Position numbers and translations under genes: made by a program. Below are positions 49,593 through 62,217 of a DNA stretch of 64,000 nucleotides, one piece after another. Position 1 is the first letter of the stretch. Every line of letters begins with the position of its first letter. Source of the DNA: Chrysomallon squamiferum (taxonomy: Eukaryota; Mollusca; Gastropoda; Neomphalida; Peltospiridae). Location of the stretch: assembly GCA_012295275.1 (NCBI GenBank), contig CM022665.1, positions 1,278,952 to 1,342,951 on the forward strand, in the 5' to 3' direction. Below the pieces are notes generated by a model that was not told where the DNA came from, searched no databases, and was given only the letters and a program-made list of their open reading frames with translations.

Positions 49593-51423
49593 TATAAATT
49601 GGACAAAGTGATGTTGATTATCATTAGAGCTCATTATGCAAGAATGTTTCTGTTTGATTAAAAACCTACTTAGAATGTTTGGGATATTAAAATTAATGAG
49701 AGAATGAAATACCAAAATTAGTAAATATTCAACAGAATATTTATTGCTGTTTCCTGAGAACATACCAACATTCAGCATAGTAAAAGTGTCTTTATTAAAA
49801 AAAAAAATAAAGAAAAACGCATAGACTGAATCCTTCCTGAGACAGCTGCTTTCTTATTATTACAAATGTTATACTTTTTATTTGAAGACACCAAACCCCC
49901 CAAAAAGTAACATAAGATCAAGGATATATGCAAAATATTTGGAAACTGAAGAGCTCTAAGAATTTCAGGAATGTACTCCAGTGCAATCTGGTTTTAGTAG
50001 TTTTGAAATAAATCACAGTTCTGGGCCTGACCAAAATCAAATAAACAGGTTTACTCAGTCACCAAAGTCATGTCAAATTAAATACAGCAACATGAAACAG
50101 TTATTGTGCACACAGTGACTATACAAAAAAGCATGGCTAACAGGTGCCTAGAAAAGATGAGAAAAATAGAACTGCATCAGCATTTCTGCCAGCTAGATAG
50201 ATGGATAATTTTAGGAGAAAAAAACAACATAAAACAGAACTTTTTTAATTTAGTAGTCTGGCTATCATTTATTACAATAATTGATGAAATAACTACCTGA
50301 ACACTGATACAACTATAGAGAAAATGTTATGTAATGTGTAAAGTGACACTGACAGACATCTTTAAAAAATGAGTGACTTAATTATTATGAACAGATAAGT
50401 AGAACAAATAATAAACTGAACCCAAATGCTGCAAATCCCTCCCTTAAAAGTCTTACCCATCTTGGCTTATTTGTTTTAAAATCACATTGTTTGATCTCTC
50501 TACAGACCTTGTTTCTGGCCCTGGCACTTGGACTGCATGTCAACTAAGTCCACCTGAGTTATGGAACTTAATGCCTTTGGTAATTGGTCTCTTTCACTTC
50601 TGTTGACACAATCAATGCAAAAACTGCGCTGGAAGCTGGGGTTTTGAATCAAATGAAAGGCTTGATTATAATGTCAAAAATCTAGCCTCGCATTTTCTTC
50701 CTCTGTTTGAATAAAATACAAGTGCAACTGTGTAAATATATTTGTTTTAAAGTGAGAGGGCCACTTCCTGTCAGATAATAATATTAACAAAACAAAGTCT
50801 ATAAATCAAATGGAATATAACCAAATCAGTGCATTATTATCAGTCGCTTAGGGGATGTCATATCTGATATTTTAAATTACACATACAGGTATAGATCTAG
50901 AGTTTATAAAGTACCACTGCTCTATAGCCACCAAAGATTATCATGTTCCAGAGAAAATGGTAGAAAAACACATGTGGATTTCACATTCCAATTTGTGTTT
51001 TCACCATTTTTCCCACCAGTTTACCATGTGTCAATGTTATGAGGGGAAAGAAAATATGTTCAGAGCAATTATTTTCAAGAATTATAATTATGAAAACAAA
51101 TTCCAAGAAGTAATTCACTACTAAATGGAACCTTTTGTCTTATTAATAACAGAATTTTAAATAAAAATAAATGCATTTATATGTTGAAATAATTTGAATT
51201 TGAATTTTTTTTTTTGCAAACAAATATATTAATATTTTCACAGTGAAATTATACATTACACACATTAGTTATTTCTGTAAAACATTTTCTGTAACAGATA
51301 TTTATATAAATAATTTATTTTCTCTTTTCAGTAACCTCAACTAGAAAACTGAAATGAAAAAGGAAATCTTTCATCTCATTAAGTTGACAGTGAATTCAGG
51401 TTAGTCCTACCCCACTTAAATAT
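47717..51423. other. Intergenic DNA without recognised genes
   Basis: Apart from the inverted-repeat arms and an (AAT)n block, this stretch is unremarkable AT-rich sequence. The segment 50450-50720 is GC-richer and less repetitive, but no open frame, splice pattern or element could be assigned to it. Confidence 0.5.
49022..49966. repeat. Spaced inverted repeat with arms of about 60 bp
   Basis: The left arm 49022-49082 contains TTTCCAAATATTTTGCATGT and CCTTGATCTTATGTTAC; the right arm 49907-49966 is its reverse complement with about 6 differences, including a small indel. The spacer is 824 bp and contains (AAT)n at 49545-49587 but no recognisable gene. It could be two opposite copies of one repeat or the ends of a fold-back element. 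Confidence 0.82.
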
Positions 51424-52350
51424 CATCATCTAATCAGACATTTTATTATCTTGATGCTACAGTATCTAAATCCAAAGAAAACGTGTACAGATAATCTAAT
51501 CAAACATTCTAATTCAGATATGTTTATCAAATTTTCAGATAAACTAACAAAAACCAACTGAATTAGATACTTTTATCAAGTGTTCATATAAACCTACAAA
51601 GAAACCTGAATGATGCTATTTTCCAGTGTGTTGATAAACTAACAAAACAACCTAAGATTGTGTTACAACACTGATAATCTAACAAATTAATCTGCTGTTA
51701 TCCAGTATATAGATAGTGTTTCATGTTTTCATGCTGTAGATAACTGAAAAAAGATAATCTGAATAATATTCTTTTATCCCATGTGCAGATGATCTAATTA
51801 AACCATCAATATAAATCAGATATTACTATGAGGATACAAATCTAAAACAAACAAAAGATTACACTGTTATCAAGTGTGTAGATAATTTGTGAAAACAACC
51901 CAAATCTTTGCTATGAAGTATGTAGATAAATCAACACAACAACCTGAATCGGATATCTTAATTAATTAACTTAAACCAAATAATTTACCAAGTCTGTAGA
52001 TAATCCAAGAAAATGATCTGAATCAGATTCTATTATCAACAAACACACTTTACAAAACAGTCTAAATGAGATACTATGATATATTAGGGAGATAATCCAA
52101 TGAACACTAATTCTAAATAAAATATCATTAACATGGATGTAGATGAACCAACAAATCAACGTAAACTGAATGTTATCAATTCTGTAGGTAATCTAACAAA
52201 ATATCTTGAAAGATACTTTTAACCACTGTGTACACAATCCAGGAAACTCCAAACTAAATCAGATACTTTTGTACAGTGTGTAGACATGTTTAAAATAATC
52301 CCTACAAATAACACAAAATATTTTTTTTTTTTTTTTTTTTTTAAAAAGAC

Positions 52351-52388
<38 letters not shown>

Positions 52389-52935
52389 TCAAATTAAAAA
52401 GCTTTAATAAAACCTGAAAAAAACCCAAAACAATACACAACATAAAATTAAATCAGATACCTTTATCCAGCATATAGCTAATCTAATAAAACAACAGGAA
52501 TATTATCTGTATAATGTAACAAAATATAAAACAAAACAGTTATCCAGTCTGTTACTAATCCAAGAAAAAATCTGATTGACATACTGTTATCCAAGGTGTT
52601 TATAATCCACGAAATATCCAGTATCAGGTTTGGATATGCTGTGAAAATGACCTGAATCGGTTACTAACCAAGTGTATTATCAAACAAAAAAACTGACCTG
52701 TATCAGACAATGCAGTGAAGCATGTAAATACTAACAAAACAACCTGACATATTGTTGAAACATAGATAATCTAACAAAATAATCAGATTAAACCAAACCT
52801 TGTTAACTTTTCTAGTATGTAGATAATCTAAGAAAACAACATTAAACAAATGATACTACCCAGTCTGTAGATAATTCAGTAAAAGAATCTGAATGAGATA
52901 CTGTTATCTAGTGTGCAGACAATCCAACAAATTAT
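51424..52935 (+). repeat. Degenerate minisatellite, unit about 48 bp
   Basis: The motifs GTAGATAATC, TAACAAAACAACCTGAATCA and GATACTGTTATCCAGTGT recur in that order about every 45-55 bases over 1.5 kb, roughly 30 diverged units. A T-tract plus (AAT)n at 52319-52385 interrupts the array. Units vary in length and carry many substitutions, so the array is old. There is no coding or splice evidence. Confidence 0.8.
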
Positions 52936-54478
52936 AATAACTCAGCTAATTATCCGTTAGATAATTAAAAAAAACACAAAAAACAAAAACAACAACAAGA
53001 AAAGCAAGGAAACAAACAAATCAAACACACACTGCAAAACAGGAAACCAAAGTAAACCAAAGTGTGTACTCCTCTTGAAACAAAATAGTAAATGAGCCAA
53101 TGGCACCAAAAACCCCACCAAAAAACCCTTTACAATGATCTATATATGTTGTTGGTGTTAGACATCTAAAATGAATTCAATACAGTAAAGATCTGTTCAC
53201 TGAAAATCAAATACAGACAAGGGCATCAGTGTAATGGCTAACCTTACAAGGTTGCTGGATTTATACATTTATTACACATTACATTCTATTTATGTATTTT
53301 GTATTAAACTATTATAACTCTTAGTGATTGTTCAGTATTTTAAGAACATCAAGAAATTAAAGTATTCTTGATTCCACAACCACCCAAGCTGCATGTACAG
53401 GTATCTAAACCAACTGTTTTATTTACACAACATCTGGCATTGCACATAAGTGCTGGATACACGTAGCAAAATTAACAGTAGTTCCTCAACACTATAAACT
53501 TTCAAGTTCTTAGCTGGTAGTACAAATGTCAACACAGCTAACAATGTCCAGTTTAGCTGCTTGTTGACCAGTTCAAAAGCTGGAAGAACATATCTACCAC
53601 TGGGTTTTCAAATACAGGCACTGATCTATAAGCATCAGATAAAACATATTTTGCTGCATCAATTATATTAATATTCAAAAAATATATTTCAGTTATTGAA
53701 AAAAAATAATAAAATCTTATAAAAATAACTTACAGATAATACTGTATGTATATAACAATATTCCTAAACACTGTCACTGAAAATTTGCAAATATATTATA
53801 AGTCCACTCAAAACAGAATTCCAAAAATAAAAAAATAAACAGACTGACTAAAAGTAAAAGTCATTTTGTTGAAGAAAGGTAAAATATTTAAACGGTGGGT
53901 CTAAAATCAAAGTTACAAACACATAAATAGTTTTATAAAATGCTTTCATATTTAGATTAAAATTATATGCAAATTTCAATAACATGAAAATTAGTTATTT
54001 GCAAATTATAATATACATGTCTGTATGATGGTACACTACAAACAATATCAGTACGAAAAATAAAAGTACAGCTTTAATTTGTTATTTTCCAGTTTAGTCT
54101 AACTTATTAAAACACTAACTTATAATTCTGTTAGAATATTATAAACTGTTTGAGGTTCTGCAGTGATGTAACATCTGCTTTCCTCACTGAACTCTCCAAG
54201 TACATTTACTGTCATTCACCTCAACCTTACTGTCAAATACAAATCATCACACTTTGAGTTACACCAGTTTGTTTTCTTATTAACATATGATTTAATATAT
54301 CTGATAGTTTAATGTGTGTTTATGTATGTATGTATGTATGTAAACTGATTAAATTTAAACAATAATTAAACAATTTTCCAATAAATAAATATAAATATAT
54401 ATTTTTTATTATATTTTAAATTAAGCATAAAACTGAGAAGACAAATTATACTTTTATGTTTGCTAAACTGTATTGCTT
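52936..54478. other. Intergenic DNA without recognised genes
   Basis: AT-rich sequence with short A-rich tracts near 52970-53110. No exon, element or long repeat could be identified. Confidence 0.5.
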
Positions 54479-54614
54479 TCATTTATTTTCAGTTGGTTTT
54501 TTTCATTCTATCTGTGATTTTTTCTTTTTTCCCTCTCTTATTCTTTCTTTTGAAACTGATTAAAGTTAAAGTATGTAAAATCAAACAGTGGATTTATACT
54601 GTATTAACAGGCAG
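54479..54614 (+). repeat. Interspersed repeat, copy 2 (pairs with 46747-46864)
   Basis: It carries the blocks CTCTTATTCTTTCTTTT and AAACAGTGGATTTATACTGT in the same orientation as the copy 7.7 kb upstream, with an extra segment of about 20 bases between them. Confidence 0.7.
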
Positions 54615-54775
54615 AATATTATCTCTTTATTTCTTTATACATTGCTTCCTCAAACATTGTCAGTAGTATATTTTGTCTACCATATCCATCAGAAACTGAT
54701 ACTGACACCAAACCAAAGTTATACATACAACACAAAACTACAGTTTACATAACAATGCTATAAATTCATTCACAA

Positions 54776-54813
54776 CATATATATATATATATATGTATAA
54801 ATTAATTCACTAC

Positions 54814-54852
<39 letters not shown>
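54776..54852. repeat. (AT)n and (GT)n microsatellite pair
   Basis: An AT block near 54776-54794 and, after a short spacer, a TATATATATG-to-(TG)n block to about 54852. Confidence 0.88.
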
Positions 54853-54857
<5 letters not shown>

Positions 54858-55469
54858 CACTCAACAACAAACAATCCATGTGTACCAAAAATAAACCTTT
54901 AAGTCTGATATATTTTATCAAAGACCATACAAAAAAAAACAACACTTTTGTGAACATTTATGTATAAACACACAAACAGGCCAGGAAACAAGAAAGAAAA
55001 GAACAAAAATTTCTTTCTCTTAAAATATATATTTTGTAATTGCAGTTTATTCATCTGATGCTGCTTTATTATATTTAGCAATAATTCAAAAACATTAGAT
55101 GGGTGGAGCTCAAGTCTTCAGCAGATTTTAAACCTCCAGTTTTATTGCCCAAACTGTGCCTCATAGATGGTGTAACCACCCTAGATAAAACAGTCTGTGA
55201 ATGTAGTCTAATCCCTGATATTCTACTGCATGACTATTGCTGTTTGCTGAACTTGTTAACACATCCATTTTAGATAGGATTGTCTCCACCCTCCTGTTTT
55301 GTTGACTGATGACTGTCATACCTACTGATAATTCCAGTTGTTATTTGAAAATGTCTACTAAAATTTCAGTTTTATTAACAAACTGTACAAATAAAATTAC
55401 AGAATTAATATTTCTTTCTAGTTAATTTCGATTGTGCATGCTTGCTTATGTAAGAAGTATATAAGAAGC

Positions 55470-55503
<34 letters not shown>
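55470..55503. repeat. A-tract of about 34 bases
   Basis: An uninterrupted adenine run; it could be the fossil tail of a retroposon inserted on the plus strand, but no target duplication was identified. Confidence 0.85.
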
Positions 55504-55506
<3 letters not shown>

Positions 55507-55563
55507 ACAAAACAAATATGTTTAATGCACTATAATGTAATGTAAACTTAAAATATTTTAATT

Positions 55564-55810
55564 CTTTGATGATCTGGTCAGGAATAGTGACTGACCAGTA
55601 GATAACTGGAATGGTGTCATTTTTCCTGTAGGGCAGACAGATCATCAGAGATTTAATAATAATAACTTTGAAAAATCTTTTGTCTATTTCTCTTGCCTAA
55701 CAGCACAAGTCTTTCTACTCTGTGATGGTCTGTGCAGTAGCAGTTATAACCAGTGAATAATCTGGAACAAATTCATTACTCCTGTGGGGCAGACAGATCA
55801 TTGTAGAGCT
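55564..55810 (+). repeat. Two diverged direct repeats of about 92 bp, offset 155 bp
   Basis: Copies at 55564-55655 and 55719-55810 share a GATG(A/G)TCTG start, a GTAGATAACTGGAA / GTGAATAATCTGGAA middle and a GGGCAGACAGATCAT end. They are clearly related but diverged. Function unknown. Confidence 0.75.
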
Positions 55811-58800
55811 TTCACTTTTCATCTACCAATGCAGAGTTTAAATAATAGAACATTTAAATCAGATGTGCTTATGTCTAATAACTAACTAAATTTATATTCA
55901 GTAATTTTACAACAACTATTACTATTAACCATCAACTTCAAAATTAAATGCAAGGAAAAGAAAAGAAGTATAAACAAATATATTTTTCAACAGATTTCCA
56001 AAACTAAAATGTAAATAATGTAATGTTTTGTGAGCATCTTTAAAGAAACTAATATTATTAGCCAACAGTTTAATGGAAACAAGCCAACTACTTTGCTATC
56101 AGCAAAAGTGTTGTTAGATTTTGATGATCTCTTGTCTGAAACCTTGAACGAAATGAGATCAAAATCTAAAATGGATATAATTCAGTATCAGCAACCAGAA
56201 ATCCAGTCATCAACTTAAATTCTATTTCAGCTGAACTGTTTAAATCGCTTACTGACTGAAATTTGTATGTGTCAGAGAATCAGTTACTTTGTGAAGAATT
56301 TGACAATTTCAGTTCCTTTGAGATGCAAGTTAAATTTCACAGTCGATGACAATCATCTTTCTTTTCCCCACTTGTTATTCTTCATGTGTAAAACATAATC
56401 TAAGAACAGAGCAGATTCTTAACTGTTGAACATTTTTATCACTTATCTGTGATATACCTCAAGTTTACATGCATACAATCATTCAAGTTTAAATAATAAT
56501 TAATTATTTTAAAAGGTAACAAATTAAAACAGATAGATTTGGAAGATACAAGGTCATTCATGTTGGGTATACTGATTAGGCAAAATAATAAATAAAAGAC
56601 AAAGGATAATTAATAAAAATTACATAATTTTTAAAAATAATTTCAGCAAAGTGGTTTTTTTTTTTGTTTTTGTTTGTTGTATTTTTAAATTTTTTAATTA
56701 AAGAAACCTACTGAATTTTTAAGTAAATGGAGAAAAAGCTGACACATTAAATTTAAGCTACTGTTTTCAGTTAGCTGATTTGTAAAAACATACAAAGATT
56801 TCAGTATTTTTTTAAATGTAAAGCTGTATTTATCTCTGCATACATACAAATGCTATACTGTCATACAGCACACAAAGCACAGACTTTAAGTTATTAACAA
56901 CACCTAGAAAACTATACATAAAATATAACACTGCTACATTGTACTTATTTATTATGAGCAAACTGGCCAGTAGCTATAACCTGTTTGATTCATATAAGAA
57001 AACAAAAATGGTATGATAAGCTAAACATGTTGTAGCATTTAGTTATTTATGAATTTGTTACCAAATTTAACACTAAATATATTTACCTATCTTTATTGTA
57101 AGAGTTACCGAATTCTAATCCTAATGGTAAACCTGTTAGCTATATACATATCTACACAGCAGAAATGTGTTAAGATTATAATTCATCACACACACATATC
57201 AGATAAGTAAATAAGTGAAACTAGGGGCTTCAGAAAATCCCTAAAACATCCAGTAACTCTTGAAAATACTATGTCTCTATTGGATGTCATTAGTTCACTA
57301 AATTCTGTAGAGAGTTCAGGTAACAACTGAAAAATGCACTGTTATATTAGACAACTTTAGGAAGACTGTGAAATAAGTGATTATTTTTATGATTCTTTTG
57401 ATAAGAATTTGAATTTGTTAATTATATACTTTAGTAACTGTTTTACAATTGCTGTTACATAGTACTCTGATTAAATATTACGCAACATACAAATACATAA
57501 TAATAAATTATCCTTGTTGCAAGCAAAGAAATTACATTGATTCTTAAAACAAAGTTATTAAAGAAAAATAAAATAAAATAAAAAGGTTTTTTTTTGTTGT
57601 ATTTTTTAAAGTCATATTATTATTATTATTATACTGATTAAACCTCTCAGTTTCAATATATTCTTTATATAATTATAATGTAAAAAAGAATAAATATAAA
57701 AAGAACAAGAAGATCCGAAGTGATGCACATGTTTCTACCAGCATGCATGCTGTCTTTGTTTTGTTTTTATTGCATTGAAGAGAAAAAGTAAATATAATGA
57801 AATCAAACAATCACCATGTTCTTTGGACATTATTTAAAATCCATAAATTAGTTATAATCACTTTTTAATTAGGTTAATGAGAAAGAGTGCAATATTTGGT
57901 ATTTTTTAAAAGTAGTCATGACTACAATGACTGAAATATGAAAATATTAAAGATTTGAGTACTTTTTTTTTGTATTTAATAAACATTTTAAACAGCATCT
58001 AATTGCACATGAAATGGTCATTTCGCTCTTGGTGAGATCACCTGGATAAGATTTAACATCTGATAAAGTATGAAACTATTACAATCTCCAAACAAATCTA
58101 CTGAAATTAATAATGTAATTCCTGTCTCAAGTCAGAGTATTATATTTTAAGATTTGTCACTTATTGATTTCACTTACTGTGACCAAGTTTTCAGATTCAG
58201 GAGACATATCAAACACACACACTTATATTTTAAAATCATTTTTGTCTTTGATATGTATGTGTGTGTGTGTGAACCAATATCATTATTCACTTTTTCTCAA
58301 AACACTGGGAAATGGGAACATTTATTTCTTTGTACAGTTAAGTAAATGTTTTTTTTTTTTTTTTTTTTTAAATAAAATTACTATATTACATGCAATTTGT
58401 GATGGAGGAAATCTTAATGTTTCAAAATAATAAAACTGTTAGGAGTAGTAAGAACTTTTGTTTGAATTTTGTAATAGTTCTTCACAGTGACTAAGTGGCC
58501 ATGTGCATCATCATAACATATTCAGGGAATGGACATTTGGCAGACTGCATGTACTAATACATGATGAGCTGACTGCAGCAATCTGATAATAACAAAGGCA
58601 CCAACTTTTGCATACTGGCATGCCACGCTAATTTCTTCTTAAGGTTTCGAAAATAACCACATAAATCTTATTCAGGAAATGTGACAGAAAATTAACTTAT
58701 GTTCGCTGTATGTTTTGAGATACATGCTTATATTTGTATATTCAAACGTAAATATGCCTCAGAAAAAAAAAAAAAAAAAGTAACAAAAAAAAAAAAATCT

Positions 58801-58929
58801 TTTTCCCTGTTTCGTTTATTACATATTTCTTCTGTAGTGGACGCAAAAGAATGCCACCCAACATTTTAGCAAAACTGTATTGCCTAGGCTGTATGCATTG
58901 CGTCTGTTTACAATGTACATAAAGAAACA
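55811..58929. other. Intergenic DNA; one weak coding-like patch
   Basis: Mostly AT-rich with T-tracts (56657-56666 and 58350-58370) and two A-tracts (58761-58779 and 58786-58797). A 63-codon open frame near 56030-56218 (SAKVLLDFDDLLSETLNEMR and neighbours) has protein-like composition, and after its stop a second frame continues to about 56347 with another stop inside. No domain, start context or partner exon was found, so it may be a decayed exon or chance. Confidence 0.4.
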
Positions 58930-59398
58930 TAACAATGAAGTGTGTGGGTCTATGTTATTTGACGAGTGAATCGACTTGTTATTGAGAGGAAATTGTTTTC
59001 CTTGTCGCTATGGTGCGCTATGGCGTTGCAGAGACTAGTAGCGCGCGGTTTTATTTGCCCGTTATACATGTGCCTTGTACTTCAGTATTGACTTGGAAAA
59101 AGCGGAATAACGTAAATGACAATAAGACATCAGAAACACTGAACTCAAACGCTCTACGGTTTGTTAATCAGATGACAGAACGGAAGGTTTAGTGAACCGG
59201 ATTGAGACGATAGATTTTTCTATCTAATCAGTCAGACTTCACACTTGAATACGTTCAAACCGAACAGTCAGAGTTCGATAGGAATATTTATATACAGACA
59301 GATCTGTTACCAGCTATGCTTCTGACTCCGCGATATCACTAAAGTGGATAACAATACAGTTTATACGGTTTAGAAACAAAGTGCGATTAAAATTCAAG
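58930..59398 (+). promoter_or_regulatory. CpG-containing promoter/5'UTR of the gene starting at 59399
   Basis: Sequence around 58985-59060 and 59090-59390 has many more CpGs (GCGCGCGG, GGCGTTGC, CGATAGG) than the surrounding AT-rich DNA and leads directly to a start codon with a good downstream splice donor. I infer a promoter and 5'UTR; the start site cannot be placed exactly. Confidence 0.5.
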
Positions 59399-59488
59399 AT
59401 GCCGAGATACAGCACACAGTTTCCTGCAGCCAGTAAGATTTTGTCTAAGTATGAACATGACAGGGCTTTTCGACTGCATAGAGAAAAG
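59399..59488 (+). CDS. First coding exon of a gene leaving the window, possibly CFAP97D-like
   Basis: The exon encodes 30 residues: MPRYSTQFPAASKIL, then SKYEHDRAFRLHREK. It ends in a phase-0 donor (AAAG/GTAAAA). The K-x2-x-K/R-x-x-D-x-A-(F/Y)-x-L-H-x-x-K pattern resembles the N-terminus of CFAP97 domain-containing proteins (CFAP97D2/hemingway-like), small proteins linked to sperm tails and motile cilia. Nothing else of the protein is in view: the remaining 4.5 kb shows no clear second exon, so intron 1 is at least that long or the next exon is too short to recognise. The exon itself is well supported by its CpG-rich leader, start and donor; the family call is tentative. Confidence 0.5.
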
Positions 59489-61744
59489 GTAAAATCATTT
59501 TTCTTTCTTTAAATAGAAAACAAACAAAAAACAACAAACAACAAAGAACAACAACAACAACAACAAAAAAAAAAAACCGAACTAAACAACTGCAAATAAA
59601 ATTTTAAGCTTGCCAAACTGAGAAATAACTATTGATGATTACTTGCAGATGCTTATTTATTACTGAACAAAGTGTAAAACTGCACTAATAATTACACAAA
59701 CAAACATATGTACACGAATTTATTAGACATTTATTACCTTTATCGTTTAAATACTGTAGTGAGTCTTTTCCGATCAAGTGTACAATGCAAATACAGATTG
59801 ATAATGGATAGGAATATGCTCGTGCTATTTTGCTGTAAACCTCTTTTCATCTTTTAAAATTATATCCGCTACAATGATGGCGCCCCACTTGGTAAAATAC
59901 TGGATCCTTCCTCTCTTCTCTTTTTTTTTTTTTTTAGCACACGTATCAAATAGAGGCAGAGTGCAAATAAAGTTCAGTGACGCCCACTGAACAAAGAGAT
60001 AGACGCACTACCGAACTTGTAGTTTTTTTTCTTACTGCACATTTCAAGTCTGTCGTGTTACATGTTACAGAGATGGCACTAAAATAAGTCGTGATATTTC
60101 TTAAGTTGCCCCAAAATTTACTGACTTTTCTATTTTCTAAATCGATGTAAAGTTTTCATTTCAACAACTATAATTAATAATAAAGTAAAATAAATTAACT
60201 CTTAAAATTGAAATTTAATATTGATGCAAAAAGATACAACTCACTTTTCACTGAATCAGTATGATCGGTTATTAGTAGTTAATGATAGAAATTCGTTTAA
60301 ATTTGTCCCAGAGAAACACAGATCCATTGCTGAATGGAGTGTCGGTTGTGGGTTTTCTCTCGTATTTCATTCTGTACGTTTGACACATAATAAACATTAA
60401 TATGTTAAGCATCTATTCATTTTCGTTTTTCTTGTTCATGTCATACGTATATATATTTGAAAATATATATCTGCATTTTTATATATGTGGTTAGTAGTAA
60501 AGCTTTTTTAAATTTTTTTAAATTGTTTTATGTTATACATTCTTGTATGCACACTGTAGATATGTACATATGTTTAGTATCTATATGGGAATTTCTGACC
60601 CTGTATATCTTCATACTGTACCACTTTTTAGAATACACTGAATGATTTCTTAGGGAAGATCTGTAAAATGTGTATTTAGTGCTGAAAATCTGTTATATCT
60701 TACTAATTATGAAAAATGACATATTGATAAGAAAACTGAGAAAAATAAGTCAGACAGACTAATAGTGAAAGAAAGACCAAGTGACAGCCATCCAAACATT
60801 CATAAACAAACAGGATAAAAGTAAAGCAGATTAACATACATAGCATGCATACACAGAGAGAAAGAGACTGACAGATGGAAGTAGACTGAATGATTCATTG
60901 ATTAATTATAAATTTACTTCAAAAAATATTTTTTATGTTGGGCCTTATTGTACAGTTTTTTGTGTTTTTTTTATTTTTTTATTTATTTCCAAATTGCCAT
61001 TTCTCACTGTAAGTCAATCAATTCGTTACGATTTATAAAATTGATTTGAAATGCAATAATGCGTGTGTTAGAACCTTTTATTGGAATTGCTTAGTGAAAT
61101 AGAAAACAATTTCCGAACATTTCAGTGCATAGAGAAAGCTCCATTTTTTTCAACTGATCGTTTGAAATAAATCACTTAATTTATAAACGATAAAGTAATA
61201 TCTGTATTAGAACTTCGTTTTGAAAATTAATTACAAAATATTCAGGAATTCACAGTCAAGTTACAAACAGAATGAAATAGTTAATTTTGTTGTTAAAATG
61301 TTAATTGTTATAAATAATAATACTGAAATAAGATGCCCTCTCCAACAAAATTACAAAAGGAAAAAAACAAAAACAAAAGAAAAACAAAAAGAAGACGAAA
61401 TAAAATAAAACTACAGGAACTGAAATATCTATATATATTCATATGATGACTTCTGTATAATTTTAATTCAGACTTTATAATATTCAGCATGATAACTAAT
61501 ATTTCTTTGAATTTTCTCTCTTTTTTATTTTATATTCTTCTTCTTCTTCTTCTTCTTATTATTATTATAACTTTTTAATTTAATTTTATTATTATTGTTT
61601 TGTTTTTTAATTGATATATATGAAAAACTGTTCAAAGGACTGATTAAAAAAAAAATATATATATATATCCTGCTAAAGCGAAACATTCTAAATTTTCCTT
61701 TGATCCCAATTATTTTTTAAATGCTCTCTTTAGACTGTATTAGA

Positions 61745-61812
<68 letters not shown>

Positions 61813-61833
61813 ACGCACGCACGCACACACACA
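61745..61833. repeat. 89-bp alternating purine-pyrimidine tract (AT, GT, GC, AC)
   Basis: It runs from AT units through about 27 GT units into GCGCACGCACGC and then AC units without a break in purine-pyrimidine alternation. The GT and AC halves can also pair as a hairpin. This is classic Z-DNA-forming sequence, though formation in the cell is untested. Confidence 0.9.
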
Positions 61834-62163
61834 AGGCAGTAAAGTCGAACATTTTGTCGTGGATTGAGAAAATGTGATAAAAGACTGAAATAGTGTCAGA
61901 CAGACTGATAACGAGATATATCGATTGTATATCATCCTATTGTATTAATGTTGACTGACGGAATTTAATTTTATTTAAATAATGTACTAAAATATGATTC
62001 AAACGTGAAAAAATTGCCATTTTAATTAGTTAGTCTGAAATCATCAAGAACACAATAAAGAAAAAAAGGCGCATACACTTATTAAAAAAGATAAATAATA
62101 AAAATAAAAAACAATTTATCAAATTATAATTTCTGTTCCTAAAACAGATTAAAGTCAGTACAA

Positions 62164-62164
<1 letters not shown>

Positions 62165-62217
<53 letters not shown>
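62165..62217. repeat. (AAT)n microsatellite, about 17 units
   Basis: A perfect AAT array in the presumed intron, one of at least fifteen AAT/ATT blocks in the window. Confidence 0.92.

Noticed and set aside
61717-61935. Minus-strand frame with His-Thr repeat
   Set aside because: A translation of the (CA)n/(GT)n tract.
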